A program made the translations under genes and the position numbers. A DNA stretch of 20,585 nt, taken from NCBI GenBank assembly GCA_002751075.1, contig NAOQ01000027.1, positions 150,149 through 170,733 on the forward strand, written 5' to 3'. Source of the DNA: Ichthyophonus hoferi (lineage: Eukaryota > Opisthokonta > Ichthyosporea > Ichthyophonida > Ichthyophonidae). How positions within the stretch are numbered: the first letter of the stretch is position 1; each line of letters opens with the position of its first letter. Shown here one piece after another: positions 9,160 to 19,331 of the stretch. The notes under the pieces were generated by a model. That model did not search any database and was not told the DNA's origin. It saw nothing but the letters and a program-made list of their open reading frames with translations.

Positions 9160-9400
9160 CTATGATTAAGCGACAATATCCTGTGTCTCTACCAGTTTGT
9201 AGCCAGATGTTTCTACGAGTATCCCATTGAGGGAAGACTGGACTCGGGGACCTTCACCAGCCTTAATGATGAACCTGTTGCCCCAGCATTTTAGGGAGCA
9301 AGTGAACACAGAAGAGGCCCACCAACCTAACCATATGACACATGATAAATCCGTTAATAGATACTAGCTCTGCGGAGTTTCGTAATATCAAAGCGACAGG
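9160..9400. other. GC-richer patch with open frames on both strands, unidentified
   Basis: This patch stands out from its AT-rich surroundings. On the minus strand a 65-codon frame without a start reads ...CWGNRFIIKAGEGPRVQSSL and then NGILVETSGYKLVETQDIVA before a stop. A possible acceptor (CAACAG) lies upstream of FII. On the plus strand a frame reads ...LYQFVARCFYEYPIEGRLD and ends within 45 codons. I do not recognise either peptide. The patch is flanked by copies of AAGCGACA. It may be a last exon, a gene fragment or part of an unknown repeat. Confidence 0.4.
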
Positions 9401-9429
9401 ATGTGTTCCTAGAAATAACAATGTCTATG

Positions 9430-10250
9430 ACTTCTCGTGGGTGTATAAATTAATTAAAATTTTAAAATAGTAAGACAATTGGATTGTAAAATAGTAAGAT
9501 AGATTGATTTATACGGCTCGATAATACAATTTAATATATTAATAAAAAAGAATTTTGTATACTATAAAATTAGTTACCATTTTCACACACCTACCAATAT
9601 TGGTTTCCAGAAATGGAAATATCTATCACTTTGTGTTTTTGGCGAATAACTTGGAAGGCAAGTCAATGAGAATGTGTACTTACGTATGTATAGAAATAAA
9701 TGTCAAACGAAAAAAGGACTTTTCTTGGAGTCAAATCTAGTCTTAGTCCCTTTTTTTCTTTTCTTTGAATTAATCATTATTTTATTTTTGTATCTAGATT
9801 TGGAGTTCAGCTCTAAAGAAGCTTTTTTTTTTTTTCGATTTAATAATTACTCCTACACAACTATAGCATGGGCAAATAAATACATACATATAGATACTTT
9901 GATACATACCCTTTATTCTTAAGTATACCTATATAAATATTGCAAAATATTTTTTATATTTTGTGTTGTATAAATCATTATCGTGTTAATTTATGATTAT
10001 TTGAAATCCCCAGTAGATACTACAGAATTGCAGAACCATTTATTATTGACTGAGGCGAAACCCAAACGTATAGTCATATGCGTTGTTTGAAACCCAATCA
10101 TATGGCTTGCACTACTTATTTGTCTTAGTAAAATCCTCTGTTCTTAACACCACTGAATATATTCAAAGCAATAACTAATACGGCCACCTTGTACCTCAGA
10201 AAGATACGTCAGTAACCTAGCATATTGTTTTTGAACTAGTTGCAATTATG
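9430..10250. other. Intergenic, nothing recognised
   Basis: AT-rich. Two overlapping plus-strand frames at 9555-9922 are low-complexity (Phe, Leu and Tyr-rich) and end in an ATACAT-rich stretch. No domain or splice logic was found. Confidence 0.5.
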
Positions 10251-10411
10251 TTTAAATGTAAATACAGTAACGCCCATAAGAGGACGGCTCCACAGACTGC
10301 TATCACGGCGAAAGAATTATGCCAAGGTCAAGCTAGCTCCTAATAACTTGGATTGAGACACTCTCCAGCACCTAAACGAAAACATCCATCTAGGTAAGAA
10401 TCTAAAACTAA

Positions 10412-10636
10412 TTGGCGACCCCGAAGCCAGTGGACAAGTCAATAAAACTACTGCTGATTGCTATACCTATTGATAACTACCTAGAACAACTAGAGGAAGA
10501 TAGGCACATCATATGTCAAATAGAATTTAATGCAACATATCTGCTTAAATTTCCCACTGCGTCTAGCATTTCTTGTCAATGTCAACTGAGAGACTGTGAC
10601 TATGAACATCTATTTGTAAATAGTACTAGAAATTAA
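10412..10636 (+). other. Unassigned 74-codon ORF in a GC-richer segment
   Basis: The open frame starts at a TTG codon and reads ATPKPVDKSIKLLLIAIPID then NYLEQLEEDRHIICQIEF. It sits in a segment (about 10250-10790) that is less AT-rich than its flanks. No ATG, no convincing splice sites and no known domain are visible. It could be an exon fragment, a decayed repeat or chance. Confidence 0.25.
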
Positions 10637-10699
10637 TTTATATCATGCGTTATTAGCCTATCAAATAACGAAATATTCCTAGGTAAGGCGCGAGGATTG

Positions 10700-12384
10700 T
10701 GCCTGTCTCTGCTTCTTTCCAACAATGTAAACCAAGCAAAGTGTCTGAGATATTGCGGTGCCCTAGCACTATACAGAAGTGTATAACAGAATAATTCTTA
10801 AATCAAATGACCAGAACCGTACCATAAACATATAAACGTCTTTTGGAATTTCATCTTCATTCACTTATTCTCTTTATCTTCCCTTTACCGCTTTCTTCAT
10901 TGGTTTACTCCAGCCGACTTTAATTTAATGTGAACATAATGTTGGCTTACTAACTGAATAATACATCACCTTCCATCAAGTAATTGAGACTTCAATATTT
11001 GTATTGCAGGAGTTTCAAGTAGTATTACTTGCTGTGTTCATTTGAATGTTCATATTTTCAGCATAAATTTAAACATTGTTTATTCTCCTGTATAGAATTT
11101 AGAGAATAGTAGCCCTATCTGTGTAACTCTTTTTATTTATGATTTTATTTATGTTTGAGAAAACTTCATATGTTGTTAGTTATGATTACACTAATTGAAA
11201 ATGGTAAGACTTTAAATTGAATTATTCATGTTTTAACTAACCAGGAGCAAAAATATCATAGTCTCTGGCTCTCCCATGCAGCTCTCAATTGCAATATGGA
11301 AAATATATGTAAAAGTCTATATGCTTATATCCAACCATATAGAGTATGTACTGCCTTAACCTTCTAAGACTATTAAGTGCCAGTTGTAGATACTGTTGTT
11401 TGGTGTATTTTTAGAAAATATTATGGTTAATTAGTTCTTACTACATTAATCACCAGTGTTTAAAATGTAGAATACCTGCTGCTCCCCTGATAACAACAGT
11501 CAATTGCAGTATAGCGTGTACGGTTGACTCTTAGATACAAAAAAATCCTTTCCATTGTTAAATGGATACTTATGTACGCTCAATCAAGAAAAGTACTTAG
11601 CAGTAATTTACAAAATACCCATATATCTGTGGGTCACAAACCGTTAAATATTCACTCAATTATTATGATATGAATCTTTTCCCAATCTCATATAATGAAG
11701 CCCTTGGGTCCTACTCATATTTTTGTTTTTAATGCCAGATTATGTCAGGACCTTATTGCAATATATGTGCATATATACACTAGCCGAAAGTTAAACTTCA
11801 AAAAACTGTTTATTTTGTCGTACTCACATCTTCAATTACCCCTCCCTCCTGATTAATGGTTGTTAACCATAATAGGTAGATAAAGGCATATTCCGGGCAT
11901 ATAAAGGTATATTTTGGAAAGTTGGACGTATTTCATAAGAGCTTGTAATCTATGTTCAAGATATACTTACTGAATATAAAATATTTTGAAACTTGCTGAA
12001 CTATTCAAAGGCAAGTGTTATAGTTGTGTTTTTCTTAAGACGTAAATAATAATTAATTAAAGCGGAATCACAGTATACTGTTAATTTATGTTAATTAAAT
12101 GGAACTATTTACCAGATGGTCAAATTAACTTGCTAGGGTTAAATAAGATATCTCACTCTTGATATTGAAACTCCTTTATTCTGCATAATCATATGCCTTT
12201 GTCTTGTACGACGTTTCCATAGTTCAGTCTGAACTGTTGTGTTTATATTTAGATATTGCTTAGTGTAAGATACTCACCATCCATATATAAGGTAGTCTTT
12301 CTACTAAAAGAGAGTAAATAAATGTAAATTTTTGAAGGCTGAATATTACAGTTTAGAGAGGTAGTGTCAAGATCAGAAATATTT
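10700..12384. other. Intergenic, nothing recognised
   Basis: AT-rich DNA downstream of the TRAF pseudogene with no frame of interest on either strand. The one pattern noted is the short perfect inverted repeat at 12221-12235, listed separately. Confidence 0.55.
12221..12235. promoter_or_regulatory. Perfect IR3 of AGTTCA half-sites
   Basis: AGTTCA-GTC-TGAACT is a perfect inverted repeat with a 3-bp spacer, the geometry used by some nuclear-receptor dimers. A single short match in 20 kb may be chance. Confidence 0.15.
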
Positions 12385-12982
12385 TCACTCGATTGTAATT
12401 TCAATAACCGGTTTAGAATAGTAGTTCACAGATAGTGACTAAGCAACAAAATGAGACCACCCGTAGTCGAAACCCGCACCATCCCTTTTGAGTCTCCCAT
12501 ATTTCTTGAATGCTTTTAGTGCCTTCTGCTCCTTCGAACCATTAAAAGTTTCTGAATGATAGTGATGAAGATTATCGTTATCATATTTAAAAGAACATGC
12601 GACATTTTTGTCAAAAGGCCAGGAAATATTATCATCAAAGAAACCTGATTTTAAAGAAAAGAAAAGAGATATGTGACCTGAGGATCCCGTATCGCGTCCA
12701 CTAAAATATATTTTGACACTAAAACAAATACCTGAAGGAGAACTATAGAAATCTGGACTCTCTATATATTCTCCATTTTTAGCATCAGGGTCTGCGTATT
12801 CAATTATCCACAGTGTCATTTTTTTAGGATTTGTTTTAATCTGAGACAGTAAACATTTCTGAGTTTGTAACTGCAGCGATTCTGTTTTAGCTTGTCTCAG
12901 GAAGATCTTGCTTTACATTTGTTCCAATTTCTTTGTCAAATTTTCCATTGTTTTTTCAGTGGTTGTTTTTATATTTTTTTAT
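12385..12982 (-). pseudogene. TRAF exon 4, coiled coil and MATH domain
   Basis: After acceptor CAATCTAG comes a heptad-like stretch (MENLTKKLEQM, then RQAKTESLQLQTQKCLL) with one or two TAA stops. A complete-looking MATH domain follows from MTLWIIEYADPD to GFDYGWSHFVA, with a TAG at 12439-12441. The same frame then continues as SLSVNYYSKPVIEITIE to a TGA at 12385-12387. That extension looks like the last beta strands of a MATH domain, so the TAG appears premature. Confidence 0.8.
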
Positions 12983-12989
12983 CTAGATT

Positions 12990-13160
12990 GGGTATGTAAA
13001 TAAAAGAAAGTAAGAAAAAGGAAGAAAGGAAAACAATATGTAAGGTATGTGGAATAGAATAAACAAAAATATAGGTGAAAGAGGGAAAAAAGCAAAGAAA
13101 TATAAAATAATAAGAATAAGACGGAGAAGGGCAGTGGGAAAGACAGTGAAGAAACTAATG
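12990..13160. repeat. Polypurine tract in TRAF intron 3
   Basis: About 170 bp of the plus strand is strongly purine-rich (GAAAGTAAGAAAAAGGAAGA and similar). It is therefore a long pyrimidine tract in gene sense, lying before the exon 4 acceptor. The Phe, Leu and Ser-rich minus-strand frames here are low-complexity artefacts. Confidence 0.7.
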
Positions 13161-13262
13161 TTAATATAGATATAATCACAATTAAATGGGTTAATAGGTT
13201 CCTGCATCACTGCCCAGTTGCGTGAAACAACTGAATCTAGTAGGTTAACATAACAATATTAC

Positions 13263-13463
13263 TTACATTTTTTTAAGTAGATGGTGTACTGATACATTTG
13301 CAGGTAAGTCGGAATGGTGGGTATAATAAAAACAAGCACCGGATCGACCTTCAATTATCGGTAATATTAAATTTCCATAATTTTCTAAAATTAATCGTAC
13401 GTTTATATATGAATATGTGGATTTACATATAAAGATTGGCGTATCGCCTATGCGTAATAACAT
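13263..13463 (-). other. Unassigned open frame ending at a strong splice donor
   Basis: The frame reads GDTPIFICKSTYSYINVRLI and then EGRSGACFYYTHHSDLPANV. At its end, AAAAAAAT is followed by a consensus GTAAGT. It abuts TRAF exon 3 in another frame, inside the inferred intron. It matches no TRAF part that I know. It could be an extra exon, a remnant of another gene or chance. Confidence 0.3.
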
Positions 13464-13712
13464 TTATATTGGAGAATAAACGACTCAGCTGATTACATAA
13501 AAAAGTTATATGTTTTGGGTCTGACATGTGCTTTTTTTGGTCTGATCTTTGAAAACTTTCAGCACAATCTATCAAAGGGTACTTGAGAATAGTGTTAGCA
13601 CACTTATCCGCGCAATAGCTGTTAAGAAGACGGCGAATTCTGGTCTGACCACATTTGCAAAGCACTTGGGTCTCCGTACATGTTTGTTTTATGTATTAGC
13701 CTTGTTCCGATA
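13462..13712 (-). pseudogene. TRAF exon 3, last zinc fingers
   Basis: A strong pyrimidine-rich acceptor (TATTTCCCTTAG) precedes IGTRLIHK, which completes the CEHC finger with exact C-x2-C-x11-H spacing. After the frame change in the A run come TCTETQVLCKCGQT and FQRSDQKKHMSDPKHITFLC. His-to-Tyr and Cys-to-Tyr changes remove two zinc ligands. The donor is unclear (GTTATT at the stated end). Confidence 0.75.
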
Positions 13713-14171
13713 CTAAGGGAAATAAGAATAAGAAAAAGAATATTAGAAACAAAGAGAGAAAATGACGTATTTTGTAATCAAGTATTGTTTGTTAATACTG
13801 TAGATATTAACCAGTATAATAACAAAATAAGATAATTTGATCTGTTGATCATGTCGCGCTGCAAAGTTGTATTAACATAAAAGATGCATATATATTGTGT
13901 GTGGGTTTACAATGCAATTTCATTATTAAAGGGTGCTGCTTGATCGTAGCGTAACTCATTCCTGATACAACTTTGACATTGACAATAAAAGATAATAAGA
14001 TTTCCAAAAGAATTCCATTCCAAGATATTGAATAAGTCAAAGAGAAGAAAATTCTCAAAAATGTAATATATCAAAACTGTGTATTTTTCTCCAAACGATT
14101 TTATATTACAGTATAAATTTAACTCGGGGTAGTCCAACATATATTTATATGTAGTTGTATTTTTAATTAAC

Positions 14172-14468
14172 TGGATGGGATTATGACAATGCTCACATTC
14201 CACGAGGCGATGGGTACAGGGAGCCTCATGTAGTTCCATTTTTTGAAACTGTTCTGATATATTGCAACCCTCGTGTGCACATTCTTTAATACGATACCAA
14301 CAATTTTTTTCATGTGACTCAATTAGTGCTACAGAAAAAACATCCTTACAGCCATCGTTTAATTACTTGCAATTCAGCTCTAGGTTTGTATAGAAATTTT
14401 AAAATAGACTGTTAGTTTGATTCAGTTGGTCGACCTGTAGGTTCTTTCGGTTGATGGGGCAGATAGAC
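14172..14468 (-). pseudogene. TRAF exon 2, end of RING and first zinc fingers
   Basis: The acceptor is ATCCCTAG and the phase matches exon 1 (RSICPINRKNLQ). The exon carries TAA stops at 14399-14401 and 14363-14365, flanking NFYTNLELNC. It then has LNDGC, ESHEKNC, CAHEGC and LHEAPCTHRLVECEHC, whose Cys and His spacing fits TRAF-type fingers. The inferred donor after NPI is GTTAAT. The frame stays open past it for about 80 codons without recognisable content. Confidence 0.8.
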
Positions 14469-15070
14469 CTAGGGATTTGATGAATGAGTTTGAACAGGCT
14501 TAAGTGATGTTGGAACATGTGCAATTCGGTTATAATTTTGCCTTGATCATTTGCCTATATATATATGTATTAGAATATAACATATATTCTATTTATTTAT
14601 TATCTGCTCTTAATCATATAGTAGAGATTACCTATCAAACCTATTTTTTAATACGTCAGATTGAGATTAATTCCTTTATATCATAATATATTGGTATTAT
14701 GTTTATTCCGAATTCAGTCTCACTGCATGAGTTAAGATTAGAATAATATAAATTAGCTAGTGTTGTTGAGACAGGGCTTCTAGTTTGTTCTCTACCATAG
14801 TCTGCCAACTGGCAACCGTTATTATCAGGTTAATGGCTTGAAATAAAGACAGGTTATGATTATCTTATATTTTTATCATCTCTACAGGTGTATGAAATGT
14901 CTATTAAATTGCATCATAACACAGTGTGCCTTATGTATTTCAAGATAAAATGATTCCTTCTCTTGTACTTTAACCTGATATGGTTATATATATATAGGTA
15001 TATTGCTATCTTGAATATATATATTTATGAGAATGAGGGTCATTGTTGACATAGCTATACTTGAATTTAC

Positions 15071-15264
15071 CTTTCAGCAAGCCAATTCTTGATGCACCAA
15101 GAGCAGAACAAATGTGCACAAGGTGTGATTAGGGGATCTAGAAAAACTATTTTGCAGATGGGACAAATGCATAGGTTGATCAAAGCAGGCTAATTAACAA
15201 ATCTTTTGGCATCATATTCAATCCGCAGTATCGGAGTTGGCTCTCTTTCATTTTCGGTTGCCAT
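15071..15264 (-). pseudogene. TRAF exon 1, RING finger
   Basis: The ATG at 15264 opens MATENEREPTPILRIEYDAK, then RFVN and a TAG stop at 15190-15192, just before the RING. The RING ligands are C34, C37, C49, H51, C54 and C57. It ends in phase 2 at GAAAG with donor GTAAAT. The stop sits where related proteins usually have a polar residue. Confidence 0.82.
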
Positions 15265-15321
15265 TTTCAGCTGAACCAGTTCAGGGTATTGTATTTAGGT
15301 ATTTATGTTGTGTATATATAC

Positions 15322-15384
15322 CGTCGTTTTAGGCGTCAGTCTCATTAAAGTGCATTCCTTAAATAGCTCTTTTTGTTTATCATC
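15322..15384 (-). CDS. Possible upstream exon (tentative)
   Basis: TTGCAG is followed by 21 open codons (DDKQKELFKECTLMRLTPKT...) and a GTATAT donor. A 51-nt intron would join it in phase to an acceptor (GGTTCAG) six bases before the TRAF ATG. The splice sites are modest and the TRAF start looks natural as it stands, so this may be chance or an alternative 5' exon. Confidence 0.25.
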
Positions 15385-16577
15385 CTGCAATCATTGGTTA
15401 TATGTTAAAAAAAATAAAATGAAATTAGTTAAGTCTTTCGCCTATATATACATTCATCATAGATACTGCTATAGCCTATATATTTCTGAGGTTTTTATTT
15501 TCATTTTGAGAAACTCAAATTTACCTATTGTGTATGTAGTCGGGAAAAATAGTTAGTCTAATCTCAATCTAATAAATAAAGATTATCTCATACTAGTGCT
15601 AAACGGCAATCAAGGGCCGTCTCAAATAATAGTAAAATACGCACTAAATGTCTGACTGGTGCTTTCCAATAGTATGTATATTTAGAACCATAAAACCACT
15701 AGCATAGCGAATGCTCTCTTACATTTATACAAGTAAAATAACCAAAACTTTTCACTGAGTATATTATAGTTTATGTTGTACTATACACTAGTATTCATTC
15801 TTGATTGACTCTGGCTTGATATCATCGTTAATATAATATCTGCTAATACCATGTTTCTAATGATAAAGTTATTTATAATAAAGTTATTAAAAAAATATCA
15901 CTACTTCTTGACTTATTAATATGTAGAAATGTTAATACTAGATATAATGTGCTAGTGTACTATATAAATCATTGTTCTTGTTGTGCATGGCACTTGAGAA
16001 TCATAGAAACCTTGCGAATCATGAGCTCACATGACACAAAAATTCCTTTTAAGTTAAGGACTCCTTATGCCAGTAAATATCCACTCAATTTTTTTTGGTT
16101 AAATATGGTTATGGGTTATTGAAGTATTTCACTTTTCACAAATCTTCCGTGGTTCCGTAAGTTGATTAAGATACTGATCAATTATTTTTTAATTACTGGT
16201 GACTGAAATAATAAAAGAAATAACTTTCATGACCACAGTGAAGCCTGTATGTACAACTCTGACGACTAGAAAACAAATCTGATTATGTATTACTCTCATT
16301 TTAATACATAAATAGTAGTCAATGAAATACCGCATATGATTACATTAATTGGGAAAGCTGGAAATTGGCTTGAAAAGTATTTCATGAATATAGTCATTAT
16401 TTTTTAACAATCTAATTTTAAACTTGACACTAGTTTATTTATTTTCCATATAATTCAGATGTGCCAAATATAACTACATATACCACACGGGCAAAGTAAC
16501 TATGGTTATAATTAACTAAATAATTGTTGCTAGGTCCTAAAGTATTACATATGTAAAATGCTACATTGGGCAAATAT
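15385..16577. other. Intergenic, nothing recognised
   Basis: AT-rich. The plus-strand frame at 15305-15556 and other short frames are low-complexity and have no domain. No RNA gene signature was seen. Confidence 0.5.
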
Positions 16578-16735
16578 GAAAGGTCTTATCTGAACATATT
16601 TGGGACTCTCAATTCTGTAGTGACACTGAATAAAAGCTATACAGCTTTTATCCTAAGTTCTCTGATTCTAGTAGTTGGATGTCATCCAGATCATAAGTGA
16701 GATAATTACTATACAAGCTGAGATTGACGAGAGGT
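16578..16735. repeat. Direct repeat copy A (about 155 bp)
   Basis: This copy shares an ordered series of blocks with 17351-17510: AATTCTGTAGTG versus GATTCTGTAGTG, TATACAG, and GTGAGATAATTACTA followed by an AGGCT/AAGCT block. By eye the copies are about 65-70% identical and in the same orientation. The origin is unknown. Confidence 0.65.
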
Positions 16736-17350
16736 AGCACCTAAAATTATTATTGAAAAATGAGAGAGACCTATTTCCATCAATTATAAACCTAATTAAT
16801 AGTCTTTAATATACTTATAAAACATTCTAAATACTAAGTATTAATATTTTGTAAAACGTTATAGTGTATATTGTTTCCAGTAGGCATAGTTGTTGCAGAG
16901 AGCCAACAGACTTAAGTAGTACAAGCCAATAAACATTTTTCGGATATCTCAATGTTGTCAGATAATGTCTAATATGGTTTGTACCGCTGCCACATTCTAA
17001 GACGATTAGCATGGCTTGAAACAGCTATCTATAAAATGTTATTCTTTACATTAACATCCTAGTTTATTTTTCCTTTCATTTTGAAAAAATAATATATTTA
17101 CACAAGATAGCATTAGATCTCACCTTAAATTATTACATATATAGTGTTCTGTGAACAATCTCCAAAAAGTTACATTGAGGAGCTTTCTACCTTCTGCAGT
17201 ACGCTAGTTGCATTTTGCCTTATGTTTGTTCAGATATGTTGAAGATAATTCCATACGCAACTTTGGAAAATTAATTATAGTTATAGTTATCTAATTAACT
17301 CATGCTGTGTTCTGAAACATTCTATATATAAAACACTATATTTAGAAAGT

Positions 17351-17510
17351 ATAAGAAGGTTTTCTCTCTCTGAGACAGATTGGCGAGTTTTGATTCTGTA
17401 GTGGTATTGAGTAAAGGATATACAGTTTTTTATTAAGGTCTCCACTTGGGATAGTTTGCGGCCACTCTGCATATAGGTGAGATAATTACTACCCAGGCTA
17501 AAATCGGTAA
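17351..17510. repeat. Direct repeat copy B (about 155 bp)
   Basis: Partner of the copy at 16578-16735, about 775 bp downstream in direct orientation. The shared block GTGAGATAATTACTA is exact. No coding potential was recognised in either copy. Confidence 0.65.
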
Positions 17511-19279
17511 TAAATACTCTCCATCATGTATGCTACTATGTCAAACAGCTTCCCTACTGCCTGAAGGTAAACCAAACTCTAAGTCAGAAACACTGACAGT
17601 CGTTTTTTTTAAAAAAATTCACAGCAGGGCTGTAAGTAACCATCTTCTCCATTATAATGACTCTAAACAATACAAAGCCCGCAGATACGATCACAGCCCT
17701 CGTTACATAATGGCGATCATATACTTATGGAGGTTCTCAATTAGTGAGAATAAGGAATAAGCAGCTTGTTGAAGAAAAATAAGAAATTATTTGTAATATA
17801 TAATCTGAGCTCAGAGAAACAAAATTCAATTCCGAATAAAAAAGAAAACATAAATTTTTCAACAAGTAATATACTTGTTAATTCAATTTCAACATTAAAC
17901 AATTAACATATAGAAAATATTTGTATAAAAGATTTACGATCTTATTTCTCATTAAACCCTCTAGAAAATTTGGATATTTCCTTTAAATAATTTGATATGC
18001 TTTTTGTTGCTTAAATAATAGGAAGCAATATATGTTTGCTACCTGCTTGTGAATATTACTTGATATCATCCATTCTACACAATAGATATTTAAGTGCCGA
18101 TTTAGCGTTTAGCGTATGTAGATATTATATCATCCATTGTGGCTGGCTGCTGCAATTACAGGTAGAAAATTCAATAAAGGAAAACAGCATTTTGTTTTAG
18201 TATAATTGCAGAAAAACAAGAGGAGAATCCTGTTACAGGCAGAACCCTTCTTCCACTTTCAAAACGTAGTGTACTCATTAACTAATTGGTGATCAATTTA
18301 AGAATTAATTAGTTTTACAAAAGTTATTATTGGCTCATCATTATGTAATTAATTAATTTAAACTTTAGCCATTTTCACTCGTGTTTTGTATGTAGTTATA
18401 TTCAGCAATATATCGACTATTTTATAATCCGGTTACAATTAAGCAAATAAGGGTTCTCAACGGCATGATATTGTTGCAAATAAAGTATTTCCCATATGTG
18501 ATTCAACATGAAACTTCTTTCAATGTCGTAAATTTACTCGTTTCTCAGTATTAATCATTAACCGTAGGACATACCCGTTATACATTGTGGTTAACTTGTC
18601 AATAAGCTTGCTTTCACCATACGTAAAGCTTTACGGGGGCATATGTGATTGTTTTGTATGCCAACCTTTTTTAGGGGGGGATATAGATCAAAAGCCAATT
18701 TTAATGATTCATTAGTGATTATTACCTGTGACCAATAATCTGAAGCGTTATTGCATTTTTCAATTAGCACTCAAAACTATTATCCAGTAGAAGTCATAAT
18801 CAAAATATTTAAAATGTATCGGCTTTAATTTTGCGCAGGACCCAATTTTCTACTCGTTGAATTTTGACATATGCTAATTACATTTAAATTTTTTTTTTCA
18901 ATTAACACATTACATATAAATATATATATATGTAGGATAAATATTGCTTCATTTGTAATGAAAATCATATCAATATATCTAGTTGTAATGAAGGGCTTTC
19001 GGACTACAGGATGCTACAAATATTAAAACTACTTAAAAATTACTTAAATTTCAATTATAGCATGCATTGCTATTGGCCTTTTATACTATTTAGTATTTAA
19101 ATTGGACTATTTATAGGCTTATACAGAAATAGCTTAGATTATCCTTTTTAGGGAAATAAGATAGAACAAGAATTTCATGGTCTTTATTTAAGATTTATAG
19201 CATATATACAATATACAACCTATACATATCTAAATATACACTACAATACCAATAGTTGTTATTTCATACAACCATTTTA
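17511..19279. other. Intergenic and upstream region of the V-ATPase gene, nothing recognised
   Basis: AT-rich. The plus-strand frame at 17530-17760 has no known domain. A repeated GATAT-TATCATCCATT element occurs twice (about 18060 and 18123). The promoter of the V-ATPase gene should lie at the right end, but no clear TATA box or initiator was identified. Confidence 0.5.
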
Positions 19280-19331
19280 ATGGCTATTATAGACGAGGAA
19301 ACGCGCCAGGCCGCGGAAGCGTTGGCTGCAG
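19280..19331 (+). CDS. ATP6V1H: V-ATPase H exon 1
   Basis: 52 nt, GC-rich compared with its surroundings, MAIIDEETRQAAEALAA plus one base. The donor GTTCGC is weak but the phase fits exon 2. Confidence 0.75.

Larger units (their letters stand above)
12385..15264 (-). pseudogene. TRAF-family protein (RING, TRAF zinc fingers, coiled coil, MATH), apparently broken
   Basis: Four exons follow the standard TRAF order. These are a YDAKRFV lead-in, a RING finger (CPIC, CAHLFC, SWC, CPIN), TRAF zinc fingers (ESHEKNC, CAHEGC, LHEAPC, CEHC, CKCGQT, HMSDPKH), a short coiled coil and a MATH domain (SPDFYSSPSG, WPFDKNV, GFDYGWSHFV). TRAFs are adaptor ubiquitin ligases that link receptors to signalling. 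In-frame stops lie at 15190-15192, 14399-14401, 14363-14365, 12913-12915 and 12439-12441, and probably 12979-12981. One extra A in the run at 13687-13690 shifts the frame. Two zinc ligands appear changed to Tyr (NSYCADKC; LKYPLIDC). Every domain remains readable, so decay looks recent. A sequencing error or a non-standard code is less likely. Family assignment is very sure; pseudogene status is fairly sure. Confidence 0.8.

Noticed and set aside
10380-10440. Retroelement-like primer-binding site (TTGGCGACCCCGAAG)
   Set aside because: A TGGCGACC-type string before an ORF recalls LTR elements. No terminal repeat pair, no gag, protease or reverse transcriptase motif and no target duplication was found, so no element is called.
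12979-13210. Leu, Phe and Ser-rich minus-strand ORFs as membrane proteins
   Set aside because: They are translations of the polypyrimidine tract in a TRAF intron and have no start context, loops or family similarity.
13907-14239. 110-codon minus-strand ORF taken as a whole protein
   Set aside because: Only its first 22 or so codons belong to the TRAF zinc-finger exon. The remainder runs past the inferred donor into intron-like Ile, Leu and Phe-rich sequence.
12385-15264. Alternative genetic code (UAA and UAG as Gln) to rescue the TRAF frame
   Set aside because: The phosphatase and V-ATPase exons use only CAA and CAG for Gln. The TRAF copy also has a frameshift and two lost zinc ligands, which point to ordinary gene decay.
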